DNA of 48,243 bases from Actinacidiphila cocklensis (GCF_907177275.1 NZ_CAJSLV010000086.1:1-48243), one strand, 5' to 3'; positions 8,490 to 16,471 are shown, counted from the stretch's first letter. Translations and numbers: made by a program. The notes: a model not told the origin generated them from the letters alone.

Positions 8490-8663
8490 ATGACCGAAGC
8501 TGCGCACACGCACATGACCCCCGACCTCCCACCAGCAGTCAAGGCCCCGGACCTGCCAGGCGCCGTACGGAGCGACGGCGACCGCCGAAAGCGCAGACCG
8601 AGCCACGAGGACAAGCCCCCCGCACCCGCCAGGCGTCCCGCCGGCCCCCGGCCGACGTCCTGA
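8490..8663 (+). CDS. possible small basic protein, 57 residues
   Basis: ATG 8490 to TGA 8663 encodes a 57-residue, Pro/Arg/Lys-rich product beginning MTEAAHTHMTPDLPPAVK. Third codon positions are about 80% G/C, which supports coding, and the frame is bracketed by two strong hairpins (8378-8418 and 8676-8711). The Shine-Dalgarno is weak. The product resembles no family I know and is predicted to be disordered. Low confidence that it is translated. Confidence 0.3.
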   Translation: MTEAAHTHMTPDLPPAVKAPDLPGAVRSDGDRRKRRPSHEDKPPAPARRPAGPRPTS

Positions 8664-8675
8664 AGCACCGCTGCC

Positions 8676-8711
8676 GGCGCCCGCCGCTGCCTCGTGGCGG
8701 CGGCGGGCGCC
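8676..8711. terminator. GC-rich hairpin, probable bidirectional terminator
   Basis: The arms 8676-8687 and 8700-8711 (GGCGCCCGCCGC and its complement) form a perfect 12-bp stem. It sits between the possible small plus-strand ORF and the end of the minus-strand membrane protein gene. Confidence 0.65.
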
Positions 8712-8741
8712 TGCTGTGCTGAAACGCCCGTCGGTCAGGCG

Positions 8742-9011
8742 CTAGTGGGAAGCCGCGGGTTCGTGGTGGCCGCGGTGGATGAGGACGGCGGCGTCGACCG
8801 CCGCGACGACGAAGAGCACCGCGCAGATCGCCGCGAGGATGGAGAGCGACGCGCTGCCGTCCGGGCCGGCGCCCGACGCCCACCAGGCCAGCAGGCCGGA
8901 CGCGATGAGCAAGACCGGCGCGCAGATCAGGGAGAGCATGACGCGCGGGTCGCGGGCCGACTGGGCCTGCACGGGCTCGGTGCCCGAGCGGCGGTTGGCG
9001 GTTGTGGTCAC
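8742..9011 (-). CDS. small two-helix membrane protein (DUF6343-like)
   Basis: 89 residues from GTG 9011, with AAGGAG correctly spaced upstream. The N-terminal segment RRSGTEPVQAQSARDPR followed by two hydrophobic helices (VMLSLICAPVLLIASGLLAWW, and LSILAAICAVLFVVAAVDA) resembles small actinobacterial DUF6343 proteins, whose function is unknown. The family call is from memory of the RTGTEPVTARS-type start and is tentative. It is separated by 154 bp from nmtR on the same strand. Confidence 0.7.
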   Translation of the reverse strand: MTTTANRRSGTEPVQAQSARDPRVMLSLICAPVLLIASGLLAWWASGAGPDGSASLSILAAICAVLFVVAAVDAAVLIHRGHHEPAASH

Positions 9012-9165
9012 GGGGCAGCTCCTTCGCTCCGGGGGCCGGGGACCGGCGCACCTCAGCTGGGCTCTGCTGGCGCGGACCGCAGACGGGCATCCCCGGGCGA
9101 CGCGCCCTTTTTGCCAGGCTACGCCCGATTGGCGGCGCGCGTCCGCCCACCGGAACTGCCGGAGC

Positions 9166-9564
9166 CTACGGTGCCGCCTGCGCCTGCGCCTGCGCCTGCG
9201 GCCCGGCGACCGCGTCGGTGACGCCGAGGCGCAGGTGCTCGACGTGGTAGAGGGCCTGGTCGAGCAGCTGGGCGACGTGGTCGTCGTGGAGGGCGTAGAC
9301 GACGGAACGGCCGCGCCGGGTGCCGGTGACCAGGCCGAGGTTGCGCAGTAGCCGGAGCTGGTGGGAGCAGGCGGACTGCTCCATGTCGACGGCGGCGGCC
9401 AGTTCGGTGGCGGGCAGCGGGCCTTCGCGCAGCCGGGCGAGGATCAGCAGCCGGGAGGGCGTGGCCAGGGCCTGGAGGGTGGCGGCGACCTTCGGCGCGT
9501 TCTGCGGGGTGAGCGCGGCGCGTGGTACGGCGTTCTCGGTCGGCGTGCTCGCTCCGTGGCCCAT
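9166..9564 (-). CDS. nmtR: NmtR-like ArsR/SmtB nickel-cobalt sensor
   Basis: 132 residues. The winged helix includes ALATPSRLLILARLREGPLP and MEQSACSHQLRLLRNLGL. The alpha-5 metal site is fully present as D94-x-H96-(10)-H107-xx-H110, the arrangement of CzrA/SmtB and of Mycobacterium NmtR. The N-terminus MGHG matches NmtR, in which the N-terminal tail contributes ligands for Ni(II)/Co(II). It is divergent from a P1B-4 ATPase gene, as nmtR is functionally paired with ctpJ/nmtA in Mycobacterium tuberculosis. It should repress the exporter and itself and release DNA when metal binds. The tail PQAQAQAQAAP is encoded by a GCCTGC hexanucleotide repeat and is not part of the usual family end. Confidence 0.92.
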   Translation of the reverse strand: MGHGASTPTENAVPRAALTPQNAPKVAATLQALATPSRLLILARLREGPLPATELAAAVDMEQSACSHQLRLLRNLGLVTGTRRGRSVVYALHDDHVAQLLDQALYHVEHLRLGVTDAVAGPQAQAQAQAAP

Positions 9565-9582
9565 GAGCTCATTCTATGGATA

Positions 9583-9604
9583 TGAACGAATGAATGGCTG
9601 TTCA
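9583..9604. promoter_or_regulatory. candidate NmtR operator
   Basis: TGAAC and GTTCA half-sites are 12 nt apart in the 103-bp region between nmtR and the ATPase gene. The flanks (ATA before, AAGTAT after) extend the symmetry imperfectly. ATrich ATATGAAC-type half-sites are typical of SmtB/CzrA/NmtR operators. The site could control both divergent promoters. Confidence 0.55.
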
Positions 9605-9667
9605 AGTATTCCTGTACGGTGGGTGGCTCCTCCGGTCCGACGCACCGCACGAAGGGCTCGTCCTGCC

Positions 9668-11626
9668 ATGTCCACCACCGAGACCAAGCCCCCCGAGCCC
9701 CGGCCCGCCCCGCCCCCGGCGCCCCGGCGGCGTACCCGGGTGCTGGCGCTGCCGGAGGCCCGCTGGGCGCTGGCGGCCCTGGTGCTCTTCCTGGCCGCCC
9801 TGCCGCTGGACCTGGCAGGCGCCCCGGCGTGGACGTGGGGGCCGCTGTACGCCGCCGCCTACGCCGCCGGTGGCTGGGAGCCGGCCTGGGCCGGGCTCGG
9901 AGCGCTGCGGGACAGGACGCTCGACGTCGACCTGCTGATGGTGGTCGCCGCGATCGGCGCCGCCGCCATCGGGCAGGTGCTGGACGGCGCGCTGCTGATC
10001 GTGATCTTCGCGACGTCCGGCGCCCTGGAGGCGCTGGCCACCGCTCGCACCGCGGACTCGGTGCGCGGCCTGCTCGACCTCGCACCGGCCACGGCGACCC
10101 GGATCAGCGACGGCGGAGCCGAGGAGGCCGTGGCCACCGACCGGCTGGCGGTCGGCGACACGATCCTGGTGCGGCCCGGCGAGCGGATCGGCGCCGACGG
10201 CCGGGTCCTGGACGGCGCAGGCGACGTCGACCAGGCCACCATCACCGGCGAACCCCTGCCGGTGGCCAAAGGCCCGGGCGACGAGGTCTTCGCCGGCACC
10301 CTGAACGGCACCGGCGCGCTGCGGGTGAAGGTCGACCGCGACCCCGCGGACTCGGTGATCGCCCGGATCGTGGCCATGGTCGAGGAGGCCTCCAGGACCA
10401 AGGCCCCGACGCAGCTCTTCGTCGAGAAGGTCGAGCAGCGCTACAGCCTGGGCATGGTCGCCGCCACGATCGCCCTGTTCGCGGCCCCGCTGCTGTTCGG
10501 CGCCGCCCTGCAGCCGACGCTGCTGCGGGCCATGACGTTCATGATCGTCGCCTCGCCCTGCGCGGTGGTGCTGGCCACGATGCCGCCGCTGCTGTCGGCG
10601 ATCGCGAACGCCGGACGCCACGGCGTCCTGGTGAAGTCCGCGGTCGTCATGGAGCGGGTCGGGCAGGTCGACGCGGTGGCGTTCGACAAGACCGGCACCC
10701 TGACCGAGGGCACCCCGCGCGTCACCGACGTCCGCCCGCTGGCCGGGTCCGGCCTGGACGCGGCGGCCCTGCTGCGGCTGGCCGCCGCGGCCGAGCACGC
10801 GAGCGAGCACCCGCTGGCCCGAGCGGTCGCCGACGCCGCGCGCGGCCTGGACGTCCCCCCCGCCGCCGACTTCGCCTCCACCCCGGGCGTCGGCGTCACC
10901 GCCACCGTCGAGGGCCGGACCGTCGCGGTCGCCAACCCCGCCCGCCTGCCGGACGCGGCAGCGGGCCGGGCCGCCGCCGAGGTCGTCGCCGGGCTGGAGG
11001 ACGAGGGCCGTACGGCGGTCCTGGTGCTGGTCGACGGCACGGCCGCCGGGGTGCTGGGCATCGCCGACCGGCTGCGGGAGGAGGCCGCCGGCACGGTGGC
11101 CGCACTGACCGCGCTGACCGGTACGAGCCCGTTCCTGGCCACCGGCGACAACCCGCGTGCCGCCGCCCGCCTGGCCGCCGAGGCCGGCATCGCCGACGTA
11201 CGCGCCGGGCTGCTGCCGCAGGACAAGGCGGCCGCCGTCCGGGAACTGGCGGAAACCGGGCGGAAGGTGCTGGTGGTCGGCGACGGCGTCAACGACGCGC
11301 CCGCACTGGCCGCCGCCCATACCGGCATCGCCATGGGCCGGGCCGGCTCCGACCTCGCGCTGGAGACCGCCGACGCCGTCGTCGTCCGCGACGAACTGGG
11401 GACCGTCCCGACCCTCGTGAGCCTGTCGCGGGCCGCCCGGCGCCTGGTGGTCCAGAACCTGGTGATCGCCGGCGTGTTCATCACCGGCCTGGTCGTCTGG
11501 GATCTGGCAGGCCGCCTCCCCCTGCCGCTCGGCGTCGCGGGCCACGAGGGCTCCACCGTCATCGTCGGCCTCAACGGCCTGCGCCTGCTGGCCGACAGCG
11601 CCTGGCGGCGGGCCCGCCCGGCGTAA
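9668..11626 (+). CDS. ctpJ: P1B-4 type metal-transporting ATPase (CtpJ/CoaT-like)
   Basis: 652 residues. It carries TGEPLP (actuator), the phosphorylation motif DKTGT with D340, the HP motif in ASEHPLARAV and GDGVNDAPA. The metal-path motif in TM6 is S296-P-C298, and the late TM helix has HEGST (H626). SPC plus HEG(G/S)T is the signature of subgroup P1B-4, which exports Co(II), Ni(II) or Fe(II). There is no N-terminal metal-binding domain, also normal for P1B-4. Start ATG 9668 has GAAGG upstream; earlier starts would cross the operator. With the NmtR-like regulator it forms a nickel/cobalt resistance unit. Confidence 0.93.
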   Translation: MSTTETKPPEPRPAPPPAPRRRTRVLALPEARWALAALVLFLAALPLDLAGAPAWTWGPLYAAAYAAGGWEPAWAGLGALRDRTLDVDLLMVVAAIGAAAIGQVLDGALLIVIFATSGALEALATARTADSVRGLLDLAPATATRISDGGAEEAVATDRLAVGDTILVRPGERIGADGRVLDGAGDVDQATITGEPLPVAKGPGDEVFAGTLNGTGALRVKVDRDPADSVIARIVAMVEEASRTKAPTQLFVEKVEQRYSLGMVAATIALFAAPLLFGAALQPTLLRAMTFMIVASPCAVVLATMPPLLSAIANAGRHGVLVKSAVVMERVGQVDAVAFDKTGTLTEGTPRVTDVRPLAGSGLDAAALLRLAAAAEHASEHPLARAVADAARGLDVPPAADFASTPGVGVTATVEGRTVAVANPARLPDAAAGRAAAEVVAGLEDEGRTAVLVLVDGTAAGVLGIADRLREEAAGTVAALTALTGTSPFLATGDNPRAAARLAAEAGIADVRAGLLPQDKAAAVRELAETGRKVLVVGDGVNDAPALAAAHTGIAMGRAGSDLALETADAVVVRDELGTVPTLVSLSRAARRLVVQNLVIAGVFITGLVVWDLAGRLPLPLGVAGHEGSTVIVGLNGLRLLADSAWRRARPA

Positions 11627-11646
11627 CCGTCGGCAGGTCCTGCCCG

Positions 11647-12036
11647 TCAGGCGGCGGGCGCGCAGGCCCGCTGCTCCTCCTGCGCCTGCTGGCCGTTGCG
11701 CGCAACCTCCATCGTCGCGTCCAGCGCGTCGCGGGTACTGATCAGCAGCGCGATGTGGGACGAGAGCTTCTCGCGCTCCTGGGCCATCCGTTCGAGCGCG
11801 GCCCGCGAGTTCTCGATGCTCGGCGAGTCCACGCAGGGCAGCAGCTCATGGATGGTGCGGCTGGACAGTCCGGCGGCATACAGGCGCTGCAGGAAGAGGA
11901 CCCGCCCGACGTCGCCCTCCTGGTAGTGGCGCTGCCCGCTGGGGCTGCGCTCGCTCGTCAGCAGGGCCTGCTCCTCGTAGTACCGCAGGGACCTGACGCT
12001 GACGCCGCTGCGCCGTGCGAGCTCTCCGATGCGCAT
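11647..12036 (-). CDS. MerR-family transcriptional regulator
   Basis: 129 residues from ATG 12036 with GGAG upstream; a longer frame exists but MRIGELARRSGVSVRSLRYYE is the standard MerR N-terminus. The wing helix pair is followed by QRHYQEGDVGRVLFLQRLY and a long dimerisation helix. The two cysteines (in LLPCVDS and near the C-terminus) do not form the SoxR iron-sulfur or MerR mercury pattern, so the signal is probably organic or redox-related. It is divergent from an Old Yellow Enzyme gene, and the shared region contains a MerR-type promoter. It is convergent with ctpJ (20 bp between stops). Confidence 0.9.
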   Translation of the reverse strand: MRIGELARRSGVSVRSLRYYEEQALLTSERSPSGQRHYQEGDVGRVLFLQRLYAAGLSSRTIHELLPCVDSPSIENSRAALERMAQEREKLSSHIALLISTRDALDATMEVARNGQQAQEEQRACAPAA

Positions 12037-12081
12037 TCCGCCACTCCTCGCGTGGTGCCGCTGTGACGTGCGCCACGCCAC

Positions 12082-12113
12082 TTGCCTCTCACATCAATGT
12101 CAGGTTTTAGCGT
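12082..12113 (+). promoter_or_regulatory. MerR-type promoter with long spacer and dyad
   Basis: TTGCCT (12082-12087) and TAGCGT (12108-12113) are separated by 20 bp, longer than the optimal 17. A dyad centred on ACATCAATGT fills the spacer with CCT and AGG at its outer ends. Promoters with 19-20 bp spacers and a dyad between the boxes are characteristic of MerR activators. It would drive the ene-reductase gene. Confidence 0.6.
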
Positions 12114-12157
12114 AACCAGTGGCCCGGACATGGGAACCGAACACGAAGGAGTCCCTC

Positions 12158-13231
12158 ATGACGACGCTGCTCAGCGGCTACCGCCTCGGCGAGCTGGCCC
12201 TGCCCAACCGCGTGGTGATGGCACCGATGACGCGGGGGCGCGCCACCCCTGACGGCCACGCCACGCCGTCCATGGCCACGTACTACGCCCAGCGCGCCAC
12301 GGCCGGGCTGCTGGTGACCGAGGGGGTGCAGCCGAGCCTGATCGGCCAGTCCAACCCCGGCACCCCGGGGCTGCACACGGACGCGCAGACCGCCTCCTGG
12401 CGGCAGGTCACCGACGCCGTGCACACCAACGGCGGCCGCGTCTTCGCGCAGTTGATGCACGGCGGCCGCGTCTCGCACCCGGACACCACAGGCCTGCAGC
12501 CGGTCGGCCCCTCGGCCGTACCTGCCGCCGGCGCGGTGTTCACCCCCACCGGCCCGCAGCCCGCGCCGGTGCCGCGCGCCCTGGAGACCCACGAGGTGCC
12601 CGAGCACGCCGAGTCCTACGCGCAGGCCGCGCGGCGCGCAGTCGAGGCGGGCTTCGACGGGGTCGAACTGCACGGTGCCAACGGATACTTGATCTCGCAG
12701 TTCCTCTCCTCGAACGCCAACCTGCGCAGCGACCGCTACGGCGGCCCCGTCACCGGCCGGATCCGCTTCGCCGTCGAGGCCGCGGCCGCCACCGCCGACG
12801 CGATCGGCGCGGCCCGCACCGGCATCCGCCTCTCGCCGGGCGGCACCTTCTGGGGCGTCCAGGAGAGCGACATCCCCGAGCTCTACGCGGCGCTGCTGAC
12901 CGAACTCGCGCGCCTCGACCTCGCTTACGTGCACATCGAGGCCACGGCGGACGAGCCGACGCTGGTGGCGCTGCGGCACGCCTGGCCCGGCGCGCTCATC
13001 GTGAACCCGGCCCTCCCGCTGTCCCCGAAGCAGGCCGACCGCGCCGCCGCCGACCACTGGCTCGGCCTCGGCGCCGATCTGATCAGCTTCGGCCGCGCCT
13101 TCCTCGCCAACCCCGACCTCGTCGACCGCCTCCGCACCGGAGCACCGATCGCCCCGGCCGACGAGTCCACCTTCTACACCGGCGGCGACGCGGGCTACCT
13201 CACCTACCCGACGCACCAGTACGCCGCGTAG
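12158..13231 (+). CDS. Old Yellow Enzyme family FMN ene-reductase
   Basis: 357 residues. ATG 12158 has AAGGAG upstream. The family motifs are visible: VMAPMTRGRA (FMN site), HGANGYLISQFLSSNANLRSDRYGG (the His-x-x-Asn pair that binds the substrate carbonyl, then the conserved NxRxDxYGG), and FGRAFLANPDL near the C-terminus. It should reduce activated alkenes (enals, enones, maleimides) using NAD(P)H and FMN. The divergent MerR regulator suggests induction by an electrophile. Confidence 0.93.
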   Translation: MTTLLSGYRLGELALPNRVVMAPMTRGRATPDGHATPSMATYYAQRATAGLLVTEGVQPSLIGQSNPGTPGLHTDAQTASWRQVTDAVHTNGGRVFAQLMHGGRVSHPDTTGLQPVGPSAVPAAGAVFTPTGPQPAPVPRALETHEVPEHAESYAQAARRAVEAGFDGVELHGANGYLISQFLSSNANLRSDRYGGPVTGRIRFAVEAAAATADAIGAARTGIRLSPGGTFWGVQESDIPELYAALLTELARLDLAYVHIEATADEPTLVALRHAWPGALIVNPALPLSPKQADRAAADHWLGLGADLISFGRAFLANPDLVDRLRTGAPIAPADESTFYTGGDAGYLTYPTHQYAA

Positions 13232-13288
13232 CCGCAGCCTCTCGTGACGCAACGCCGACCGGCCTGCCGCCCGTCTTCCGCAGCGACG

Positions 13289-13318
13289 GCGGGGGGCCGG
13301 GCTGTCCCGGCCCCCCGC
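13289..13318. terminator. terminator between convergent genes
   Basis: A perfect 13-bp GC stem (13289-13301 with 13306-13318) with a CTGT loop lies between the ene-reductase stop and the lipoprotein stop. It can serve both strands. Confidence 0.85.
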
Positions 13319-13344
13319 TTCGGCGTCGTGGAAGTCGCGGTGCG

Positions 13345-14190
13345 TCAGGGCTTCTTCGGCTCCAGGGTGATCGGCGGAATGCCGGGGGTGGTGGGCAGCA
13401 GACCGGGAAAGCCGTTGGCACCAGGTGTGACGGGGTCGGGCTTGCGGACCGGGCGGCCGGCGCTGTCGCAGACCTCAGGCGCGGACGGCGGGGCGAGTTG
13501 GGAGTACGCGACGCGCTTGGTCGGGAACGAGATCTGCTGGCCGATGAGCCCGCCGGTGGTGATGTCGGTCGGCAACTCCCGCTCGGTCAGCGGCTTGCCG
13601 ACGTAGATCGCCCACATGTACCCGACGCAGGGGGTCGTGGCGCCGGAGGCCGCGCTCTTCGGCGCGTAGACGTTCCGCACCGACCGCCCGTCGACCCGCA
13701 CCTGGCTCCGGGCCAGCGAGGCGGTGGTGAAGGCGTACTTCGGCGTGCCGCCGTCCGCCACGGAGCCGTTGCCGGCCGCCCGGTAGGTGACCTTCCAGTA
13801 CTGCACCTGGACGGTGACCGGAGAGCACAGCGGCCCGTCGAAGCCGGCCGAGGACTTGTCGAACCGGACATGGCCCCACTTGCCGTCGGTCCAGGTCGTG
13901 GAGCCGATCTGCCCGAACTTCACCCATTCCGCCGCCTGCGTGTCGGACCACCCGCGGTCCTGGTGGCAGCCGCCGGGCCCGGTCGGGTACACGGGCGACG
14001 GCGGGGCGTGCACGGACGGCGAGGCGGACGACGCGGCCGCGGACGGCGACGCGGCCGTGACCGAGGGGTCCGGCGACGGTGCGGCGTCGTCGCCCCCGCC
14101 GCCCGAACACCCGGTCACCAGCAGCCCCGCCGCGACGAGGACGGCGGCTGGCAGGCCGCGGGCAGGGCCGTACAGCCGGTTCATGCGCAT
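13345..14190 (-). CDS. predicted secreted lipoprotein of unknown function
   Basis: 281 residues from ATG 14190, with AGGGGGA directly upstream. A signal peptide of type II ends with the lipobox LLVTGC, then a Ser/Pro/Ala-rich linker of about 50 residues. The folded part (~75-281) contains four further Cys (GGCHQD, PLCSP, TPCVGY, EVCDS), which could form two disulfides outside the membrane. I do not recognise the domain. No operon partner is evident. Confidence 0.82.
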   Translation of the reverse strand: MRMNRLYGPARGLPAAVLVAAGLLVTGCSGGGGDDAAPSPDPSVTAASPSAAASSASPSVHAPPSPVYPTGPGGCHQDRGWSDTQAAEWVKFGQIGSTTWTDGKWGHVRFDKSSAGFDGPLCSPVTVQVQYWKVTYRAAGNGSVADGGTPKYAFTTASLARSQVRVDGRSVRNVYAPKSAASGATTPCVGYMWAIYVGKPLTERELPTDITTGGLIGQQISFPTKRVAYSQLAPPSAPEVCDSAGRPVRKPDPVTPGANGFPGLLPTTPGIPPITLEPKKP

Positions 14191-14369
14191 TCCCCCTGAT
14201 ACCCCCGGAAGCAGGCGGCCCCTCGCCGCCCGGCTCGTCTCACGCGCCCGCCCGCACGGCGGCGACCGGGTCCGGCCATTCTTCCATTCGCGCGGCGCCG
14301 CGCATGGCCCGAACTCACTTTGTGCCGAGCTGAATTGGGCCAGCCCGGCACACCGCCGCAGGCTCCCGG

Positions 14370-14948
14370 TCAGGCCTCGGGCACCCACTCCGTCGGCGGG
14401 GGCAGCCGGCTGTAGTGAACGCCTCTGCCGCTGTAGAAGGCGAGGTGCAGGGTCTCGCCGTCGAGCTCGATCTCCAGGGGCGGCGGGTTGGGCACCCCGG
14501 CGATCGGGTGGCGGACGCCGTCGACGTGGACGCGATCCCCCTTGACGTTCCAGGCGTCGGCGTAACTCTGGGCGCGTTCACGGGTCCAGGGCCGCCGCAG
14601 CTTGCGGGGAGTGGCCGGGTCGTGGTCGTAGCCGTTGAGGCCGCGGACGAGGCCCTCGCTGTAGACGCCCTTGACCCGGAAGTTCTCCAGGTCGTCGACG
14701 CGCAGGATCATGTTGACGTAGCGGCGGGTGTTCCCCCGGTGCCGCCCGACCGCCCGCACGCGCCGCCAGCCCGGGTCCCAGGGGACAGGCGGAATCCACA
14801 GCAAGGCCCCTGCCGCGAAGTGCTTGGTGCCCCGCTGGAGTTCCAGCCCGAACTCCCCGCGGGCGATCTCCTGCGACACATTGGCCACCAGGCACCACCC
14901 CAACAACCCGTCCGGTACGTCGTCTTCGCTCACCTCTGCGTCTGCCAC
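14370..14948 (-). CDS. hypothetical protein, unrecognised family
   Basis: About 192 residues from GTG 14948 (a TTG six bases upstream is also possible). The composition is that of a soluble globular protein with many Trp and Arg; the middle reads HFAAGALLWIPPVPWDPGW and RGLNGYDHDP. No membrane segment or motif of known function is visible. A 63-bp element at 14999-15061, about 50 bp upstream, is repeated upstream of the DUF6083-like gene at 15908-16462, which suggests shared regulation. Confidence 0.7.
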   Translation of the reverse strand: MADAEVSEDDVPDGLLGWCLVANVSQEIARGEFGLELQRGTKHFAAGALLWIPPVPWDPGWRRVRAVGRHRGNTRRYVNMILRVDDLENFRVKGVYSEGLVRGLNGYDHDPATPRKLRRPWTRERAQSYADAWNVKGDRVHVDGVRHPIAGVPNPPPLEIELDGETLHLAFYSGRGVHYSRLPPPTEWVPEA

Positions 14949-14998
14949 GCGCAAATCATCGCGCCTGGCCAGGCACGTGCGAAAGCCGTTATCGCGCG

Positions 14999-15061
14999 TG
15001 TGAGCACCTGGGTGCGGAGAGCAGCAGGAGGAGAACAGGCCCGTCTGATCCGCGGGATGGG
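14999..15061. repeat. 63-bp upstream element, copy 1
   Basis: 55 of 63 positions match copy 2 at 16472-16534, in the same orientation. The first 23 bases are identical and contain GCACCTGGGTGC, a 5-2-5 palindrome. The copy lies directly upstream of the minus-strand hypothetical gene ending at 14370. Confidence 0.8.
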
Positions 15062-15125
15062 ACAGGGTGCCCGCTGCCTCTCGACGCGAACGACGGACGT
15101 GATCGTCGCTCGGGACCGGTGAGGA

Positions 15126-15539
15126 TCAGACTTTGATGACGGTGGCGTGCCCGTCGCACAGGGCCGCGAGGTCATCCGGGTCGGAGGTCAGAATCGTGAC
15201 CGGGCCGGGGGCGGCGAGGGCGGTGGCGCTGAGCATGGCGTCGATGGCGTACTTGTGGCCGTGCAGCCCGGCGCCGGCGAGGAGGGCGGCGGCATGGCGG
15301 GCGACGGGCTCGGTGACCGGTTCGACGATGAGGCGGGCCAGCGTCCACTCCAGGGCCGGACGGTTGATCCGCGGGTGGACCACCTCCACCAGCGTGGCCG
15401 CCGACGTGATCACCCGGAGATCGTCGGCTCGGGCGAGTGCGAGCCATCCCGTGACGGATCGGTCACGCAGAACGGCCTTCGCGAGCCCCTCGCTGTCCAG
15501 GACCAGCGTGCCGCCGGGAGCGGCCGGAGAGCGGCTCAC
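15126..15539 (-). CDS. vapC: PIN-domain ribonuclease toxin (VapC-like)
   Basis: 137 residues. The PIN acidic residues are recognisable: LVLDSEGL, then Glu in ATLVEVV, Asp in KYAIDAML and Asp in LTSDPDD. The fold length is standard. It starts with GTG overlapping the antitoxin stop (GTGA, 4 bp), so the two are translationally coupled. VapC toxins are Mg-dependent RNases, usually acting on tRNA or rRNA, and are held inactive by the partner antitoxin. Confidence 0.85.
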   Translation of the reverse strand: MSRSPAAPGGTLVLDSEGLAKAVLRDRSVTGWLALARADDLRVITSAATLVEVVHPRINRPALEWTLARLIVEPVTEPVARHAAALLAGAGLHGHKYAIDAMLSATALAAPGPVTILTSDPDDLAALCDGHATVIKV

Positions 15540-15808
15540 GCGGCGTTCGCCCCGCCCGGTGTCTGCTGCTGCCGGGCCTGATGGAGCTGGTCGCGCAACG
15601 CCTGGACCTCCTCGTCGGTGACGGGGCCGTGCTCGGCCTCGGCGACGCCGATGAGCTCGTTGAGGTTGTCGCGCTCGATCTGCCGGGCGACGGCGGCGGC
15701 GACATAGGCGGACAGGCCGGAGGGGCCGCTGCGGGCCTTGGCGGCCTCGGCGATATCGCGCGGCATGGTGATCGAGTACTTGCCGGTGGGCTCACTCATG
15801 CTACTCAT
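15536..15808 (-). CDS. vapB: VapB-like antitoxin
   Basis: 90 residues. The N-terminal part GKYSITMPRDIAEAAKARSG followed by a helix has the look of a ribbon-helix-helix DNA-binding domain, and the acidic/Gln-rich C-terminus would wrap the toxin. The start is ATG 15808; ATG 15799 is also possible. It lies directly upstream of and overlaps the PIN toxin gene. A 20-bp palindrome at 15846-15865 lies 38 bp upstream and is a likely autoregulatory site. Confidence 0.8.
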   Translation of the reverse strand: MSSMSEPTGKYSITMPRDIAEAAKARSGPSGLSAYVAAAVARQIERDNLNELIGVAEAEHGPVTDEEVQALRDQLHQARQQQTPGGANAA

Positions 15809-15845
15809 CTTACCGCGAATCCTCCCGAGGCCGCGTTCCCCTGAG

Positions 15846-15865
15846 CGCGGAGGAGTTCCTCCGCG
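15846..15865. promoter_or_regulatory. 20-bp palindrome upstream of vapBC
   Basis: CGCGGAGGA-GT-TCCTCCGCG is a perfect inverted repeat with 9-bp arms. It lies between the DUF6083-like stop and the vapB start. It could be the VapB operator or a short terminator for the upstream gene. Confidence 0.5.
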
Positions 15866-15907
15866 GGACAGCCGTAGTCTTCCCGGCTTTCGGCAGGTCC
15901 CTGCACG

Positions 15908-16462
15908 TCAGGGCTCCTCGTCGTCGAACTCCTCGACGCTCGGCGGCAACCACGACTGCCGCGCACGGTCCGCCCGCCAGGCCTCCTCCACCTTGGCCAT
16001 GGCGGCGGGGTGTTGGCATTCGGCGGTGTGCGCGGGTATCACCACGTCGTCCGGCAAGGACTCGAACCCGCTGACCCGGACCGCGATCTTCGCCACGGGG
16101 TGGGCCGAGTGCCGAGCGGGGAGCGTCACCACGCGCCACCAGTACCGCCGCGGCACTTCCTTGGCCCGTGCGGGGACGATCGAGAGGTTCACCCACCGGT
16201 CGTAGTTGGTGGGCATCGTGCGCACTTCCATCCCGCACCTGGGACACCCGGCAGGCTCGATCCACCCGACGTCATCGGGATCGGGTTCGGGTCTCGGCGG
16301 GTCCGTGGCGTCGTCGATCTCCGCCAGCTCGTTGGCCAACCGGTTCCAACACCGGTCACACCGAACGACGTCCAGCGGTATGACCCCCCGCTCGTACGCC
16401 TCCCGTCCCGGGTCGCGGCACTCCTCGCACACAAGCTCCTGGTCGGTGCGTTCTCTGCCCAT
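15908..16462 (-). CDS. DUF6083-like zinc-ribbon protein
   Basis: 184 residues from ATG 16462; GTG 16480 would add MLTLER. Three Cys pairs are visible: CEECRD, CDRCW and CPRCGM, which look like zinc-binding knuckles. The segment VPARAKEVPRRYWWRVV is the pattern I associate with actinobacterial DUF6083 proteins. Function is unknown. The start codon abuts the second copy of a 63-bp element also found upstream of the hypothetical gene ending at 14370. Confidence 0.78.
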   Translation of the reverse strand: MGRERTDQELVCEECRDPGREAYERGVIPLDVVRCDRCWNRLANELAEIDDATDPPRPEPDPDDVGWIEPAGCPRCGMEVRTMPTNYDRWVNLSIVPARAKEVPRRYWWRVVTLPARHSAHPVAKIAVRVSGFESLPDDVVIPAHTAECQHPAAMAKVEEAWRADRARQSWLPPSVEEFDDEEP

Positions 16463-16471
16463 ACGTTCGAG

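Noticed and set aside
5970..8606. 878-codon open frame opposite the GH92 gene
   Set aside because: Val/Gly/Arg-rich antisense shadow with no motifs, while the plus strand encodes a clear GH92 protein.
9619..12066. 815-codon open frame overlapping the metal ATPase
   Set aside because: Frame shadow; the ATPase motifs are in another frame and this one runs through the antisense merR.
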